Assembly: GCF_001262015.1 (NCBI RefSeq)
Contig: NZ_CP012075.1
Location: 310,001 to 374,000, forward strand
Source of the DNA: Prevotella fusca JCM 17724
Lineage (GTDB): Bacteria > Bacteroidota > Bacteroidia > Bacteroidales > Bacteroidaceae
DNA: 64,000 nucleotides
Direction: 5' to 3'
The notes under the pieces were generated by a model that saw nothing but the letters and a program-made list of their open reading frames with translations, did no database searches and was not told where the DNA came from. A program made the translations under genes and the position numbers. This document shows positions 17,172-26,494 of the stretch, one piece after another (the stretch's first letter is position 1; every line of letters begins with the position of its first letter).

Positions 17172-19644
17172 TCATTCCCTTAACAGGAGCTGTAATTTCT
17201 TGCATCCATGATGGCGTTCCGCCAGTTGGTGTTTTTTTAAGTTCCTCTTGCCATTCTTCATCCGTCATACGTGGGTCAGAAGTCACTCGAGTGAACTCAC
17301 GATAAGAGAAAACAGAGCCACGTGTAAGATACAAGGAACCTTCAATTTCCACGACTACGTATATTTCGTAGGCAGGACCAACACCTTCGTAAAGTACACA
17401 CATATCTTTTGTAGCCACGTTTTCGCCAGTAGCTGTGAATACATCAGCAACAACTGCAACCTTCTTATCAGTGCTAACCACATCTGACCAGCCCTGCAAC
17501 ATCTGGTTGTCTTCGCTGACTAGTTCCAAAGAAATGTTCTCTACGGTTGAACCGATATTCTCTATATCGAAATACTCTTGTTCGCTATTTTTTTCTCCAG
17601 CCAGTTCTTTCTTGCTGATATCTCGGCAGAATTCAGCCATATCCTTTATGCGTTCATATACATTCTTAGCCTTTTCAGTCTGTAAGCCGTATGTGGTAAG
17701 GACTTTATCCATCCTTGTTACAAGTGCAATAGCTTTTTCCCAGAACTTTACGTTAGGCTCGACATAACCTTTCACAACAGGTGCTTCCGGACCTCCGGAA
17801 CCACACTCTGCCAGCATAGGCTGCTTGGCATAGAGGATGGCATCGTGCTTCAGCTCTGCCCAGGATGCAAGTGCAGTATTCAGATTTTTCTTCTGCCACT
17901 GTGGTGTTTGCATGAAATAAGGCATTGTCTCTGAAGTTTCATCCAGTGTCTGGAGTGAATACATCCATTGATTAGCCATACAGGCATCCCACTGTGTGTC
18001 AGCTGTTTTCTTGCGAGCATCGGCTAATGCCTTTGGGAAATCCGACCACTTCTGTGCTTCCTTCAGCTCGTCCATGAGGATGCGCTCTGCACCCTGCAGC
18101 CCCATTACAGCCATCCAGTCGAGTCCCTTCGGGCATGGGCGGAGAGAAACTGGACTATCCTGGTCAGTAGTTGCAATCAATGCCTCTGCATCAGGTTGAT
18201 AACGCTGTGGCATGATGTCTACGACATATTTGGTCCCATGTGTTTTCTTCAGTTCGATACGCATCTGTTTCTTTGCCATCTTCTCGATGTCCTCTGTCAG
18301 TTTAGCCATGTCTTTTTTTGAAGACAGCAGCTTCTCTATAGGTAAGTCCATCTCCTTGATGCGTTCTGCAACCTGTAAGAGGGTAACGTTGTCAGGTGTT
18401 CCCATAAGGTAAGTGATAGGTTCGTTTACCTTATTATATATAGTCCTCAGCTTCGGCTGCTGGTTGAAGACATTGGCAATAAGTGCTATCTGTTTCATTT
18501 TAGCTGGCTTATCCGTGCCGAAGTGGGCTGTCTGTAACCACATCATACCACGGAAATAGCGACCGCAGACTTTAGAACGGGTGTAATGACCACGTGGACG
18601 GAAGAGCGAATAACCAAACATCTCTACTGGAAAAGAATACTCAAGCATCTCAGAATAACCATTCTCAGCTTCAAAAGCCTTAGCGATCTCTTCCATTACC
18701 ATCTTTTTGTATGCTTCAGGAACATTCAGTGCAGCGGTTGAAGCAGGTGCTTTGTCATGACTGAAGAGCCACGAAGCCACAGCAAACCATGCCTGATCAT
18801 ATTCAGCAGCAGCCTTCACTTCTGCATTCTGGCTGCTTACAAGTGTTTTCATTTCTGCTCCCATTTGGGAAGAGAAGACTATCATCAGGGAATCCAGATG
18901 CTTTTCCTCCACATCACGCAGTACGCAATCAAAATACAGATGGAAAAGTTGCAGGAAGAGATCGGTCGTAACAAAATTTGGAAAATCAGCATAATCATTC
19001 TTTTCATATACGTGGAAAAGCTGGTTATGCTCTGCTGGAACAATGGCAAAACCATACTGTCCCAACATACTATGTAGTTTCGGGTCAAATTCTGTCAGCT
19101 GGAACGGGTTAATCAGATTATCCATGTTGACCAGTTTCTTGCTGTCCTTTGGCTTGAAGTTCAGTTTCCGCAATTCAGCTTCCCTTGTACGGATGCGTTC
19201 TGCAAAGGCAAGTTGTTCTTTTGTATAGCGTGGTGAAATGGTCCTGCCAGCCTTTTCTTCTTTTTCCCAATGCTTCCAAAGTGCATCATTATACCACGTT
19301 GTCGTGCTGTACATTGCACGCAGTATGGCATCCTTGAAGGCATATCCCTGCTGGGCAGCAAAAGCATTCCGCAGTGCACGCAGTTCAGCGAGATTGAGTT
19401 GGGAAATATCCATCCGTGTGTCAATCTTTCCCTTCAGCTTCTCCACATTGATTTTTCCGGTACCGGGGAGGATAAGTGGTGTCTTCTTTTCTTTAGTTCG
19501 ATCAATATAAGCATCACCTGTGTAGTCGTCAGTTTTGTCGTTTTGTGCCCACACGGTGGGGACGAAGAGCAGAAGTAACAGTATAACAGCCATACTTCTC
19601 AGGGTCTCTTCTCGCAATAGATTGTGATAGGAAATGTGTTTCAT
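17131..19644 (-). CDS. DUF3160 domain protein, exported
   Basis: An 837-residue secreted protein. The signal peptide (SMAVILLLLLFVPTVWAQ) ends near residue 34. The mature part is rich in helices and contains the segments typical of DUF3160 proteins (YADFPNFVTTDLFLQLFHLY near 275, YTRSKVCGRYFRGMMWLQ near 345). Function unknown in the family. ATG 19644 gives a clean signal peptide; the frame continues open upstream to 19857 but would put about 70 residues before it and overlap the next gene. It is the middle gene of a three-gene operon reading leftward. Confidence 0.9.
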   Translation of the reverse strand: MKHISYHNLLREETLRSMAVILLLLLFVPTVWAQNDKTDDYTGDAYIDRTKEKKTPLILPGTGKINVEKLKGKIDTRMDISQLNLAELRALRNAFAAQQGYAFKDAILRAMYSTTTWYNDALWKHWEKEEKAGRTISPRYTKEQLAFAERIRTREAELRKLNFKPKDSKKLVNMDNLINPFQLTEFDPKLHSMLGQYGFAIVPAEHNQLFHVYEKNDYADFPNFVTTDLFLQLFHLYFDCVLRDVEEKHLDSLMIVFSSQMGAEMKTLVSSQNAEVKAAAEYDQAWFAVASWLFSHDKAPASTAALNVPEAYKKMVMEEIAKAFEAENGYSEMLEYSFPVEMFGYSLFRPRGHYTRSKVCGRYFRGMMWLQTAHFGTDKPAKMKQIALIANVFNQQPKLRTIYNKVNEPITYLMGTPDNVTLLQVAERIKEMDLPIEKLLSSKKDMAKLTEDIEKMAKKQMRIELKKTHGTKYVVDIMPQRYQPDAEALIATTDQDSPVSLRPCPKGLDWMAVMGLQGAERILMDELKEAQKWSDFPKALADARKKTADTQWDACMANQWMYSLQTLDETSETMPYFMQTPQWQKKNLNTALASWAELKHDAILYAKQPMLAECGSGGPEAPVVKGYVEPNVKFWEKAIALVTRMDKVLTTYGLQTEKAKNVYERIKDMAEFCRDISKKELAGEKNSEQEYFDIENIGSTVENISLELVSEDNQMLQGWSDVVSTDKKVAVVADVFTATGENVATKDMCVLYEGVGPAYEIYVVVEIEGSLYLTRGSVFSYREFTRVTSDPRMTDEEWQEELKKTPTGGTPSWMQEITAPVKGMNADDEETFYSSGC

Positions 19645-19675
19645 TTTGTCTGTTCTTTTAATGTAATAATTTTTT

Positions 19676-20245
19676 TCATTCGTCAGAAGTAAATCGTTCA
19701 GTGGCTTCTTCATAGCTGACAGCCTTGGTAAGATATCGTACGAAAGAAAGTCCGAAGTCATCCCAGACGTAGTCAGCCACGACATATTTCTCGTCAGTTG
19801 TTGCTTGCAGCGTGCGGACATAGGGTTTAATAAAACGGAAGTCGCATAGGATTCCACCTACACGGGAGCCCATCCACATGGGGCGTATCTTGCCGTTCAC
19901 CTGCTTGAAAATGAAGAGCCGGCGTGCAGGCTGTGGATAGAAACGGGTCGGCTTGATAACACCGACAAGTGCTTCTTCTTTCCCGTCACCGTTAACATCA
20001 CCTGTTGCCAGTTGGTAGACAGGGTAGGGGAGTTTCCATTTTGCAATTGCCATCATGCCTTTTCCCTTTCTGCTGTGCCCTGTCTTTGCAGTTTCCACTT
20101 CAGTTGCAGGAATCAGGCATAGCCATGAAAGTGAATCGTTAACAGTTTCCAGCCCAAAGGTCAGGCGCTGCTGTGACATGCTCTTGCCCGCAGTGAGGAC
20201 AAGGAAAAGCAGGCAGATGAGCCGCTTGTATCTATTCTTAAACAT
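19676..20245 (-). CDS. Small exported protein of unknown function
   Basis: A 189-residue protein with a signal peptide (RLICLLFLVLTAGKSMSQ). A DVNGDGKEEALVG segment near residue 80 resembles the calcium-binding loop of FG-GAP/VCBS-type repeats, but only one is present. ATG 20245 puts the basic region directly before the hydrophobic core; the frame extends to 20314 but runs over the terminator of the candidate RNA. It is the first gene of the operon with the DUF3160 and CapA genes, 31 bases before the former. Confidence 0.78.
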   Translation of the reverse strand: MFKNRYKRLICLLFLVLTAGKSMSQQRLTFGLETVNDSLSWLCLIPATEVETAKTGHSRKGKGMMAIAKWKLPYPVYQLATGDVNGDGKEEALVGVIKPTRFYPQPARRLFIFKQVNGKIRPMWMGSRVGGILCDFRFIKPYVRTLQATTDEKYVVADYVWDDFGLSFVRYLTKAVSYEEATERFTSDE

Positions 20246-20299
20246 ATCTGGGTACGAAGATAAGCATTTAAAAAGATAAATCAAAATTTTTAAAACAAA

Positions 20300-20645
20300 A
20301 AATCCTGATTCCACATGTGTGGAACCAGGACTGGCTGATAGCTCCCGAAAATCTACGCATACTTATGCGATAAACATCGGGACAAGATTGTTATCCCTTA
20401 CCTTAAAAACTACCCCGTAATCCTTAGAACCGTAGTTAGCGTTAACTATCCTTGAGCGATAGACGCACAACTAAACAGCCAATATCTTGTATTTGGAAGT
20501 TTGCGTGATAATAACTTTTCTCCCTTTCATCCTTTATAAACAGTTTGATTTTATCTTATAGAATTGTCGATATTAATTCAGATTTTATCATTTGTTTTCT
20601 ATATTCAGTCTGTGTTATGTTGTTGTTATCAACCTCATGATTTAT
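20300..20645 (-). ncRNA. Candidate structured non-coding RNA
   Basis: A minus-strand transcription unit without an open frame. A promoter (20651-20681) and a terminator (20303-20330) define about 345 bases. The last 180 bases are GC-richer and full of hairpins: TAGTTA/TAACTA, GGGATAACAA/TTGTCCC, CGCATA/TATGCG nested inside CCCGA/TCGGG, and GGCTG/CAGCC closing the whole. The first 150 bases are AT-rich. It is not tmRNA or RNase P RNA (their conserved cores are absent). A 6S-type RNA or the Bacteroidales-1 motif are possible identities that I cannot confirm by eye. Confidence 0.55.
20303..20330 (-). terminator. Terminator of the candidate RNA
   Basis: Stem with a 7-bp core (TTCCACA/TGTGGAA) extended by CCTG/CAGG around one mismatch. 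On the minus strand it is followed by a TTTTTTGTTTT run (plus 20292-20302). Confidence 0.8.
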
Positions 20646-20650
20646 ATATG

Positions 20651-20681
20651 CAAAGGTAAGAATGAATATGCAAACAGGCAA
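20651..20681 (-). promoter_or_regulatory. Promoter of the candidate RNA
   Basis: Minus strand: TTG (plus 20679-20681), a 20-bp gap, TACCTTTG (plus 20651-20658). Confidence 0.6.
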
Positions 20682-21004
20682 GTTTTTTATTCAAATAAGT
20701 ATTGCTTTAACATTTAATTAACGAATAGAAGGCTGAACACACATTCGTCGTGCAGTCTTCTACAGTGTGTCGGTGTCTTTAATTAGTCGAGCTTTTCTTC
20801 TTTCTTCTTGCAAGAGCATTGCAGACTATGCGATTGAAAGAGAAAGAACAAGATACCGATAAAAGCAAAGAGACACAAAGAGTAGAATGTGTCTATGACT
20901 ATTTCCCCTTTATGAGGATTTTTAAGAGCATACCTATATCTTTTTTAGCGAAGAGGCTGGTCTCTTACGGAATGTCTCAGAACTGCTTTTTTGTCACACA
21001 ATAT

Positions 21005-21096
21005 GGAATTATTTACGTGAACAAAAATATTTCTTTTCATGAAGAAAAATATTTCTGTTCACGTAAATAAATATTTTTTTTCATGAAAATAATTCC
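21005..21096. repeat. Second 22-bp phased repeat family (copy 1)
   Basis: Units that begin (A/G)TGAA or ACGT(G/A)A and contain AAATATTT follow each other at 24, 22 and 22 bp (21015, 21039, 21061, 21083). The outer ends GGAATTATTT and AATAATTCC are inverted. A second copy with identical phasing is at 30008-30096. The rest of the gap 20700-21360 shows no gene; a frame at 20819-21070 overlaps this repeat and is not credible. Confidence 0.75.
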
Positions 21097-21360
21097 TAAT
21101 CTATACTTTCTTTGGATTAAAAAAGCATATAAACATGTGTGTTGAAGCATGTCAGAATCTTTTAAACTTGTGTCTGTTTTCTTGGTTTTACAATCTGATA
21201 GTGATGTAGAAGAGGGGTGGATGGTGTCTAATTTAGCAGAACTTCATCGAAAGTAAAGTGCAACTTTAATCTTGTTTTTACGTCAGTGGAAAGTGTAGTC
21301 AGGTTGAAAAACGTTATTAAGGAGGGGTATATCTCCTTAAAATTATGTATCTTTGCAGAA

Positions 21361-23013
21361 ATGAAATTTGCAATTATTGCAGCTGGTGATGGTTTAAGAC
21401 TGGCGCAGGAAGGTATTGTTGAGCCCAAACCGTTAGTAAAGGTCAGGGGAGAACGACTCATAGACAGGTTGATAAGAATTTTCATGGCAAATAATGCTAC
21501 GGAGATTGTTGTTATCTGTAATGAGCACATGACTGATGTGGCAGGTCATTTGGATGACATTCAGGGTAATGGACTGAATGGTCAGCCTGTTCCGCTGCGT
21601 TTTGTGGTCCAGTCAACTCCCAGCTCTATGCACAGTTTCTATGTGTTGCGTGATTTTCTTCGGGATGAGCCGTTTGTGCTGACAACTGTTGATACAATCT
21701 TTGATGAGCGTGAGTTTCACGATTACGTCTTGTCCTTTCAAGACAGAATAGCTCATGGGGTGGAGGCATTGATGGGCGTAACCGATTATGTCGACGATGA
21801 GAAGCCACTCTATGTGGGCGTTGATGATACCCTGAGTGTCAATGGCTACTATGATGCCGCACAGGCGGATTCACGTTTTATCTCGGCAGGTATCTATGGT
21901 TTAACGCCATCAACGCTCTCAGTTCTTGAAAGTTGTGTGGAGCAAGGCGAGAGCAGGATGCGCAACTTCCAACGGGCATTGGTTGCTGCAGGCTTACAGA
22001 TTGAAGCCTATCCTCTGACACAGGTGTTTGATATTGATCATGCAGAGGATATAAGGAAGGTGGAAACGCAAGTAGATTGCCCAAGCATTCTCCATTTGAA
22101 AGAGGAGAAGGCTACAACCAATTTCTGTGGCAGGTCTTATGAAGAGTATCTGCTTGTACAGCGTGCAGCATGCTATTCGCCTAATTCAGAAGATAAAGAT
22201 CTGGCGGTTCTGCATGCTGTGGGACGACTTTTGGGAAACGCAAGGATTATCAGCGAGGAAGAATTGGTAGAAAGTTTCGGTTCTCATGCGGAGTCTGCTT
22301 CTTCAGACCAGTCTGGAATATTCCACGGCTACTGTCATGTTTTCTCAATGGCTCGCAGTCCCGAGGCTTTGGATTGTCTTGGACAGTTGGAGCAGAAAGG
22401 TATGCTGGTTTTGAATTCACCAGTTGGTGTGCGGGCTTGCAGACGGAGCAATATTGATAAAGTGATGAGAGAGAATCACCTGCCTGTCCCACCTGATGAT
22501 GACAGCAATGGTTGTTGGGTAAAGCGGGGAGATACCACTGCACAGAGTAAGGAGGATGTGTGCTTCTGTCGGAACAAGACGGAACTGGAAAAGACAAAGG
22601 CAGACTTTGCCAGGCGTGGTATCACAGATGTTGTTGTACAGGCACATGTAAAAGGCGATGTCGTGAAATTCTATGGTGTTGAAGGCACTGGCTTTTTCCG
22701 TTATTACTATTCTGGTGATGACAGTGAAACAAAGTTCGGTGATGAACAGAAGAACGGGAAACCACGGTATTATCCGTTTTCTTCTTCCAGCTTGCAAGCT
22801 GATGCAGATACATTGGCACGTCTGCTGTATACCCCTATATATGGAGGCGATGCCATTGTGCAGGAAAATGGTGATTATGTCATCATTGATTTCAATGACT
22901 GGCCCAGTTTTTCAAGATGTAGGGACGAAGCTGTGAGGGCAATAGTGCAGGTTTTTTCTTCCTTTTCTTCCTCTCGAAGAGAGGGGCGTGTATCAGTTGA
23001 GGATGGTTGTTAG
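21361..23013 (+). CDS. Nucleotidyltransferase fused to an ATP-grasp-like domain (inositol-phosphate cytidylyltransferase candidate)
   Basis: A 550-residue fusion. Residues 1 to about 240 are a nucleotidyltransferase: AAGDGLRL at 7-14, EPKPLVKV at 21-28, TTVDTIFDE near 107. The C-terminal half looks like an ATP-grasp fold, with VVVQAHVKGDVVKFYGV near 425 and GGDAIVQENGDYVIIDFNDW near 500. With an inositol-3-phosphate synthase and a CDP-alcohol phosphotransferase downstream, the N-terminal domain most likely makes CDP-inositol (inference). What the ATP-grasp part ligates is unknown. A TATCTTTG box at 21348-21355 ends five bases before the ATG, so the message may be leaderless. First gene of a four-gene operon. 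Confidence 0.85.
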   Translation: MKFAIIAAGDGLRLAQEGIVEPKPLVKVRGERLIDRLIRIFMANNATEIVVICNEHMTDVAGHLDDIQGNGLNGQPVPLRFVVQSTPSSMHSFYVLRDFLRDEPFVLTTVDTIFDEREFHDYVLSFQDRIAHGVEALMGVTDYVDDEKPLYVGVDDTLSVNGYYDAAQADSRFISAGIYGLTPSTLSVLESCVEQGESRMRNFQRALVAAGLQIEAYPLTQVFDIDHAEDIRKVETQVDCPSILHLKEEKATTNFCGRSYEEYLLVQRAACYSPNSEDKDLAVLHAVGRLLGNARIISEEELVESFGSHAESASSDQSGIFHGYCHVFSMARSPEALDCLGQLEQKGMLVLNSPVGVRACRRSNIDKVMRENHLPVPPDDDSNGCWVKRGDTTAQSKEDVCFCRNKTELEKTKADFARRGITDVVVQAHVKGDVVKFYGVEGTGFFRYYYSGDDSETKFGDEQKNGKPRYYPFSSSSLQADADTLARLLYTPIYGGDAIVQENGDYVIIDFNDWPSFSRCRDEAVRAIVQVFSSFSSSRREGRVSVEDGC

Positions 23014-23081
23014 TTGGGGATTGTCCATCCCTTGCTATATTCCCGTAACTATCCATCCCCGCTCATAATGATTAAGAAACA

Positions 23082-24122
23082 ATGACAAAAGAACAACAAA
23101 ATAAAGAATCATATCTTCATCAATCAGAGGGAAATCCCCATTTGACGGAGCATTCCGTTTCTCCCTCCTTGGGTGAAGGAGAAGATGGTGGGAACAGCTT
23201 CCGCACCCTTCTCCGTGCCTCTTTCAAGTCAATGGATACCGAGGAGTGGCTTGATGTTTACTTCACCCGTTCTATTGGACTTGCCTTTGCCTTGTTGTGG
23301 CATCGGCTGGGAGTCACTCCTAATGCCATTACCATTCTGTCCATCTTCCTTGGAGTGGGTGCCGGGGTAATGTTCTTCTTCACTGATACCTTATACAATG
23401 TCTTGGGAATAATACTGTTGATGTTGGCTAATTTCTGTGATTCAACCGATGGACAGCTTGCAAGACTCACCAAGCAACAATCAATGAAAGGACGTTGTCT
23501 GGATGGATTTGCAGGTGACGTGTGGTTCTTTGCCATCTATCTGGCGATTGTCTTCCGACTCTGGAATCAGTCAATGCCCGGCACATCAGAAGTGTGGGGT
23601 TTCTGGGGATTGGCATTAGTTGCCGTTGCTGGTCTGCTGAGTCACTCTCCCCAAAGTTCATTGAGCGATTATTATCGACAGATACATCTCTATTTTTTGA
23701 AAGGCAAGGAAGGGGCAGAACTTGATTCATACGAACGGGAACACATCATTGCGGAGAGCCTGAAAGGGAAAAAAGGGGTCTTTTGGGATCGTGCTTTTCA
23801 TAGTAATTATCAACGATATTGCAAGAGCCAGGAACGCAGGACTCCTATGTTCCAGAAGTTCCACGCTGCATTGATGGAGGAATATGGCAATATTGACAAG
23901 GTTTCGCAGAATATTAAAGACCGTTTTCTGTCAGGTAGCCGACCATTGATGCCTTACACGAACTTCCTGTCTTTCAACAGCCGTGCTATTCTTATCTATG
24001 TCACTTGTCTGCTGAATTGTCCGTGGGTCTATCTCTTATTTGAGATAACGATATATAATATTCTGTATGTCTATATGCATAAACGGCATGAGGATCTGTG
24101 CAGGAGTCTTACTCCGAAGTAG
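23082..24122 (+). CDS. CDP-alcohol phosphatidyltransferase family membrane protein
   Basis: A 346-residue membrane enzyme with the complete family signature: DSTDGQLAR at 120-128, followed by a glycine eight residues later and aspartates in GRCLD and GFAGD. The four aspartates bind the metal ions that drive transfer of a phospho-alcohol. Hydrophobic spans surround the motif. The N-terminal 50 residues are polar and low in complexity. In this operon the likely reaction joins an inositol phosphate headgroup to a lipid, as in the inositol-lipid cluster described in Bacteroides thetaiotaomicron; donor and acceptor are inferred. The gene follows the fusion gene after 68 bases. Confidence 0.9.
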   Translation: MTKEQQNKESYLHQSEGNPHLTEHSVSPSLGEGEDGGNSFRTLLRASFKSMDTEEWLDVYFTRSIGLAFALLWHRLGVTPNAITILSIFLGVGAGVMFFFTDTLYNVLGIILLMLANFCDSTDGQLARLTKQQSMKGRCLDGFAGDVWFFAIYLAIVFRLWNQSMPGTSEVWGFWGLALVAVAGLLSHSPQSSLSDYYRQIHLYFLKGKEGAELDSYEREHIIAESLKGKKGVFWDRAFHSNYQRYCKSQERRTPMFQKFHAALMEEYGNIDKVSQNIKDRFLSGSRPLMPYTNFLSFNSRAILIYVTCLLNCPWVYLLFEITIYNILYVYMHKRHEDLCRSLTPK

Positions 24123-24245
24123 TCATCAGCCTGGATTCTTTCTTGCAGGAAACGCAGAGATGATTGTAGAAGGAATGCTTGGAGGACTCTGATATTGTTG
24201 CTTACAACTGCACATGACAGTCTGTCATTGGTTAAATCATTCATA

Positions 24246-25052
24246 ATGAATAAGGAATCAAACGATATATTATCAACTTTAAAAACTGAATCTTACCCTC
24301 AGGGTGGAGAGAAGAAGGGGATTGCTCTTCTCTTTGACTTCGGCGGTACTCTCGATACTGTAGGCTGTCACTGGGGAAAGATGCTGTGGCATGCTTATGA
24401 GAGAAAAGGTGTTCCAGTAACAGAAGAGCAGTTTCGTGAAACTTATGTATATGCCGAAAGAACCTTGGGGAAGCAACCAGTCATACAGCCGCACTATACT
24501 TTCCTGTTAATGTTGATGGCAAAGTTGAGGATAGAGTTTGAATTCCTGATGTGTCGTGGCTGGCTGTCTGACGACAAGGAAATGGCTGGTAGGATGCAAA
24601 CCTCTCTGGTAAATGATGTGTACGGTAAGGTGAAAGCCAATATTGAAGAGAGTCGGAAAGTACTTGTAGAGCTGAAGAAAGAGCATAAGTTGGGATTGGT
24701 AACCAACTTTTATGGCAATATGCCTGTTGTTCTTGAGGAGTTTGGCTTGTCTTCTCTCTTTGATACTGTTACGGAGAGTGCCGTTGTTGGTGTGCGAAAG
24801 CCTGATCCGCAAATATTTAAATTAGCTGTGGAGTCTTTGGGAGTAAAGGCGGAAGAGGTTGTCGTTATTGGTGACAGCTATACGAAAGACATACTTCCTG
24901 CCCATGAAACGGGCTGCCGGACGGTCTGGTTAAAGGGCGAAGGATGGACTGATGAAGACCCGTCATCCTGTGTTGCAGACCATATTATCAAAGATTTAGG
25001 CGAACTACTATCTATAATAAGACAATATACGCCATTCAATTGCGTTAAATAA
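24246..25052 (+). CDS. HAD-superfamily hydrolase with altered first motif
   Basis: A 268-residue HAD protein. Motif I reads FDFGGTLDT (nucleophile D31), motif II LVTNF, motif III VRKPDP, motif IV GDSYTKD. In phosphatases motif I is DxD; here the second aspartate, the usual general acid/base, is Gly33. The protein may therefore be a slow or non-phosphatase HAD enzyme, although other DFGGT proteins are annotated as hydrolases. Position between the phosphotransferase and inositol-phosphate synthase genes suggests dephosphorylation of an inositol lipid or inositol phosphate. ATG 24246 is preferred over 24195 because the intervening residues are not family-like. 19 bases before the next gene. Confidence 0.85.
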   Translation: MNKESNDILSTLKTESYPQGGEKKGIALLFDFGGTLDTVGCHWGKMLWHAYERKGVPVTEEQFRETYVYAERTLGKQPVIQPHYTFLLMLMAKLRIEFEFLMCRGWLSDDKEMAGRMQTSLVNDVYGKVKANIEESRKVLVELKKEHKLGLVTNFYGNMPVVLEEFGLSSLFDTVTESAVVGVRKPDPQIFKLAVESLGVKAEEVVVIGDSYTKDILPAHETGCRTVWLKGEGWTDEDPSSCVADHIIKDLGELLSIIRQYTPFNCVK

Positions 25053-25071
25053 ATATTGCAGTAATAATCAC

Positions 25072-26379
25072 ATGAAGCAGACAAACGTTAAGCCTGCAGA
25101 AGGCAAATTAGGAATAATGGTCGTTGGTTGCGGCGCAGTTGCCACGACTTTCATGACCGGAGTGTTAATGACACGCAAGGGTCTTACGAAGCCTGTCGGC
25201 TCTATGACTCAATACGATAAAATCCGTGTCGGACGCGGAGTAGACAAGAAATATCTTCATTATAAGGATATTGTTCCATTGGCAAAGCTGGAGGATATTG
25301 TCTTTGGCACGTGGGATGTATATCCTCAGAATGCTTACCAAGCTGCTGTATATGCTGAAGTCTTGAAGGCAAAGGATATTGAACCAGTACGAGAGGAACT
25401 GATGGCTATCAAGCCAATGAAAGCTGCATTTGACAGAAATTACGCCAAACGGCTGGATGGTGACAATGTCAAAGACTGCAAGACACGCTGGGAAATGGTG
25501 CTGGAATTGCAGAATGACATCTGTAACTTCAAGGAAGTAAATGGTTGTGAACGCATTGTTGTCATCTGGGCTGCTTCCACCGAAATCTATGTTCCTTATG
25601 ACGAGCAGTATCACAAGACGCTCAATCAGCTGGAAACGGCAATGAAAGCGGATGATAGAGAGCATATTGCGCCATCTATGTGCTATGCTTATGCGGCATT
25701 GACAGAGGGATGTCCGTTCATTATGGGTGCTCCAAATACGACAGTCGACATACCTGCTATGTGGGAACTGGCGGAGAAGATGCGTATGCCTATTGCCGGC
25801 AAGGACTTCAAGACAGGTCAGACACTGGTCAAGTCGGGCTTTGCGCCCATCATCAAGACCCGTAACCTCGGATTGGCAGGATGGTTCTCGACCAACATCT
25901 TGGGCAACCGTGACGGATTGGTTCTTGATGAGCCAGCCAATTTCCATACCAAGGAAGTGAGCAAGCTGTCAACACTTGAGACAATCTGTAAGGCTGAAGA
26001 TCAGCCTGATCTTTATGGTAATATCTATCATAAGGTGCGCATCAACTATTATCCTCCTCGGAATGATGACAAGGAAGGGTGGGATAATATAGATATATTT
26101 GGTTGGATGGGTTATCCGATGCAGATAAAGATCAACTTCCTCTGTCGTGACTCCATCCTTGCTGCTCCATTGCTTCTTGACCTCACGTTGCTGTCCGATC
26201 TTGCTGCTCGTGCCGGTCGTTATGGTATTCAACGCTTCTTGAGTATATTCCTCAAGAGTCCAATGCACGACTTTACACGTGGTGAAAAGGCTGTCAACAA
26301 CCTCTTTGAACAGTACACAATGCTCAAGAATGCCATTAGAGAAATGGGTGGATACGAAGCCGATGAAGAGATTGATTAG
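25072..26379 (+). CDS. Inositol-3-phosphate synthase
   Basis: A 435-residue NAD-dependent isomerase converting glucose 6-phosphate to 1D-myo-inositol 3-phosphate. The NAD-binding loop is VVGCGAVATT at 17-26; GAPNTTVDIP is near 218; TNILGNRDG near 272 corresponds to the family's conserved NNDG region; a lysine-rich GKDFKTGQT lies near 243. Length and motifs fit the bacterial/archaeal type. It is the last gene of the inositol operon and supplies its substrate. The gene begins 19 bases after the HAD gene. Confidence 0.93.
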   Translation: MKQTNVKPAEGKLGIMVVGCGAVATTFMTGVLMTRKGLTKPVGSMTQYDKIRVGRGVDKKYLHYKDIVPLAKLEDIVFGTWDVYPQNAYQAAVYAEVLKAKDIEPVREELMAIKPMKAAFDRNYAKRLDGDNVKDCKTRWEMVLELQNDICNFKEVNGCERIVVIWAASTEIYVPYDEQYHKTLNQLETAMKADDREHIAPSMCYAYAALTEGCPFIMGAPNTTVDIPAMWELAEKMRMPIAGKDFKTGQTLVKSGFAPIIKTRNLGLAGWFSTNILGNRDGLVLDEPANFHTKEVSKLSTLETICKAEDQPDLYGNIYHKVRINYYPPRNDDKEGWDNIDIFGWMGYPMQIKINFLCRDSILAAPLLLDLTLLSDLAARAGRYGIQRFLSIFLKSPMHDFTRGEKAVNNLFEQYTMLKNAIREMGGYEADEEID

Positions 26380-26494
26380 AAGTTTCCTCACTCCCATTGC
26401 ATAGTCTCTCAATTTCTTGTGGAAGGATGGGAGTCCTTTTGGTGCAGGACAGCTGTTATTGGCTGTTCTGTATTGTCCTAAAACAAAGTAAGAT

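Noticed and set aside
20300..20490. Identification of the candidate RNA as tmRNA or RNase P RNA
   Set aside because: The tRNA-like ends and tag frame of tmRNA and the GAAAGUCC core of RNase P are absent; identity left open.
20819..21070. 83-codon plus-strand frame
   Set aside because: Its last third is the AT-rich phased repeat and it has no family resemblance.
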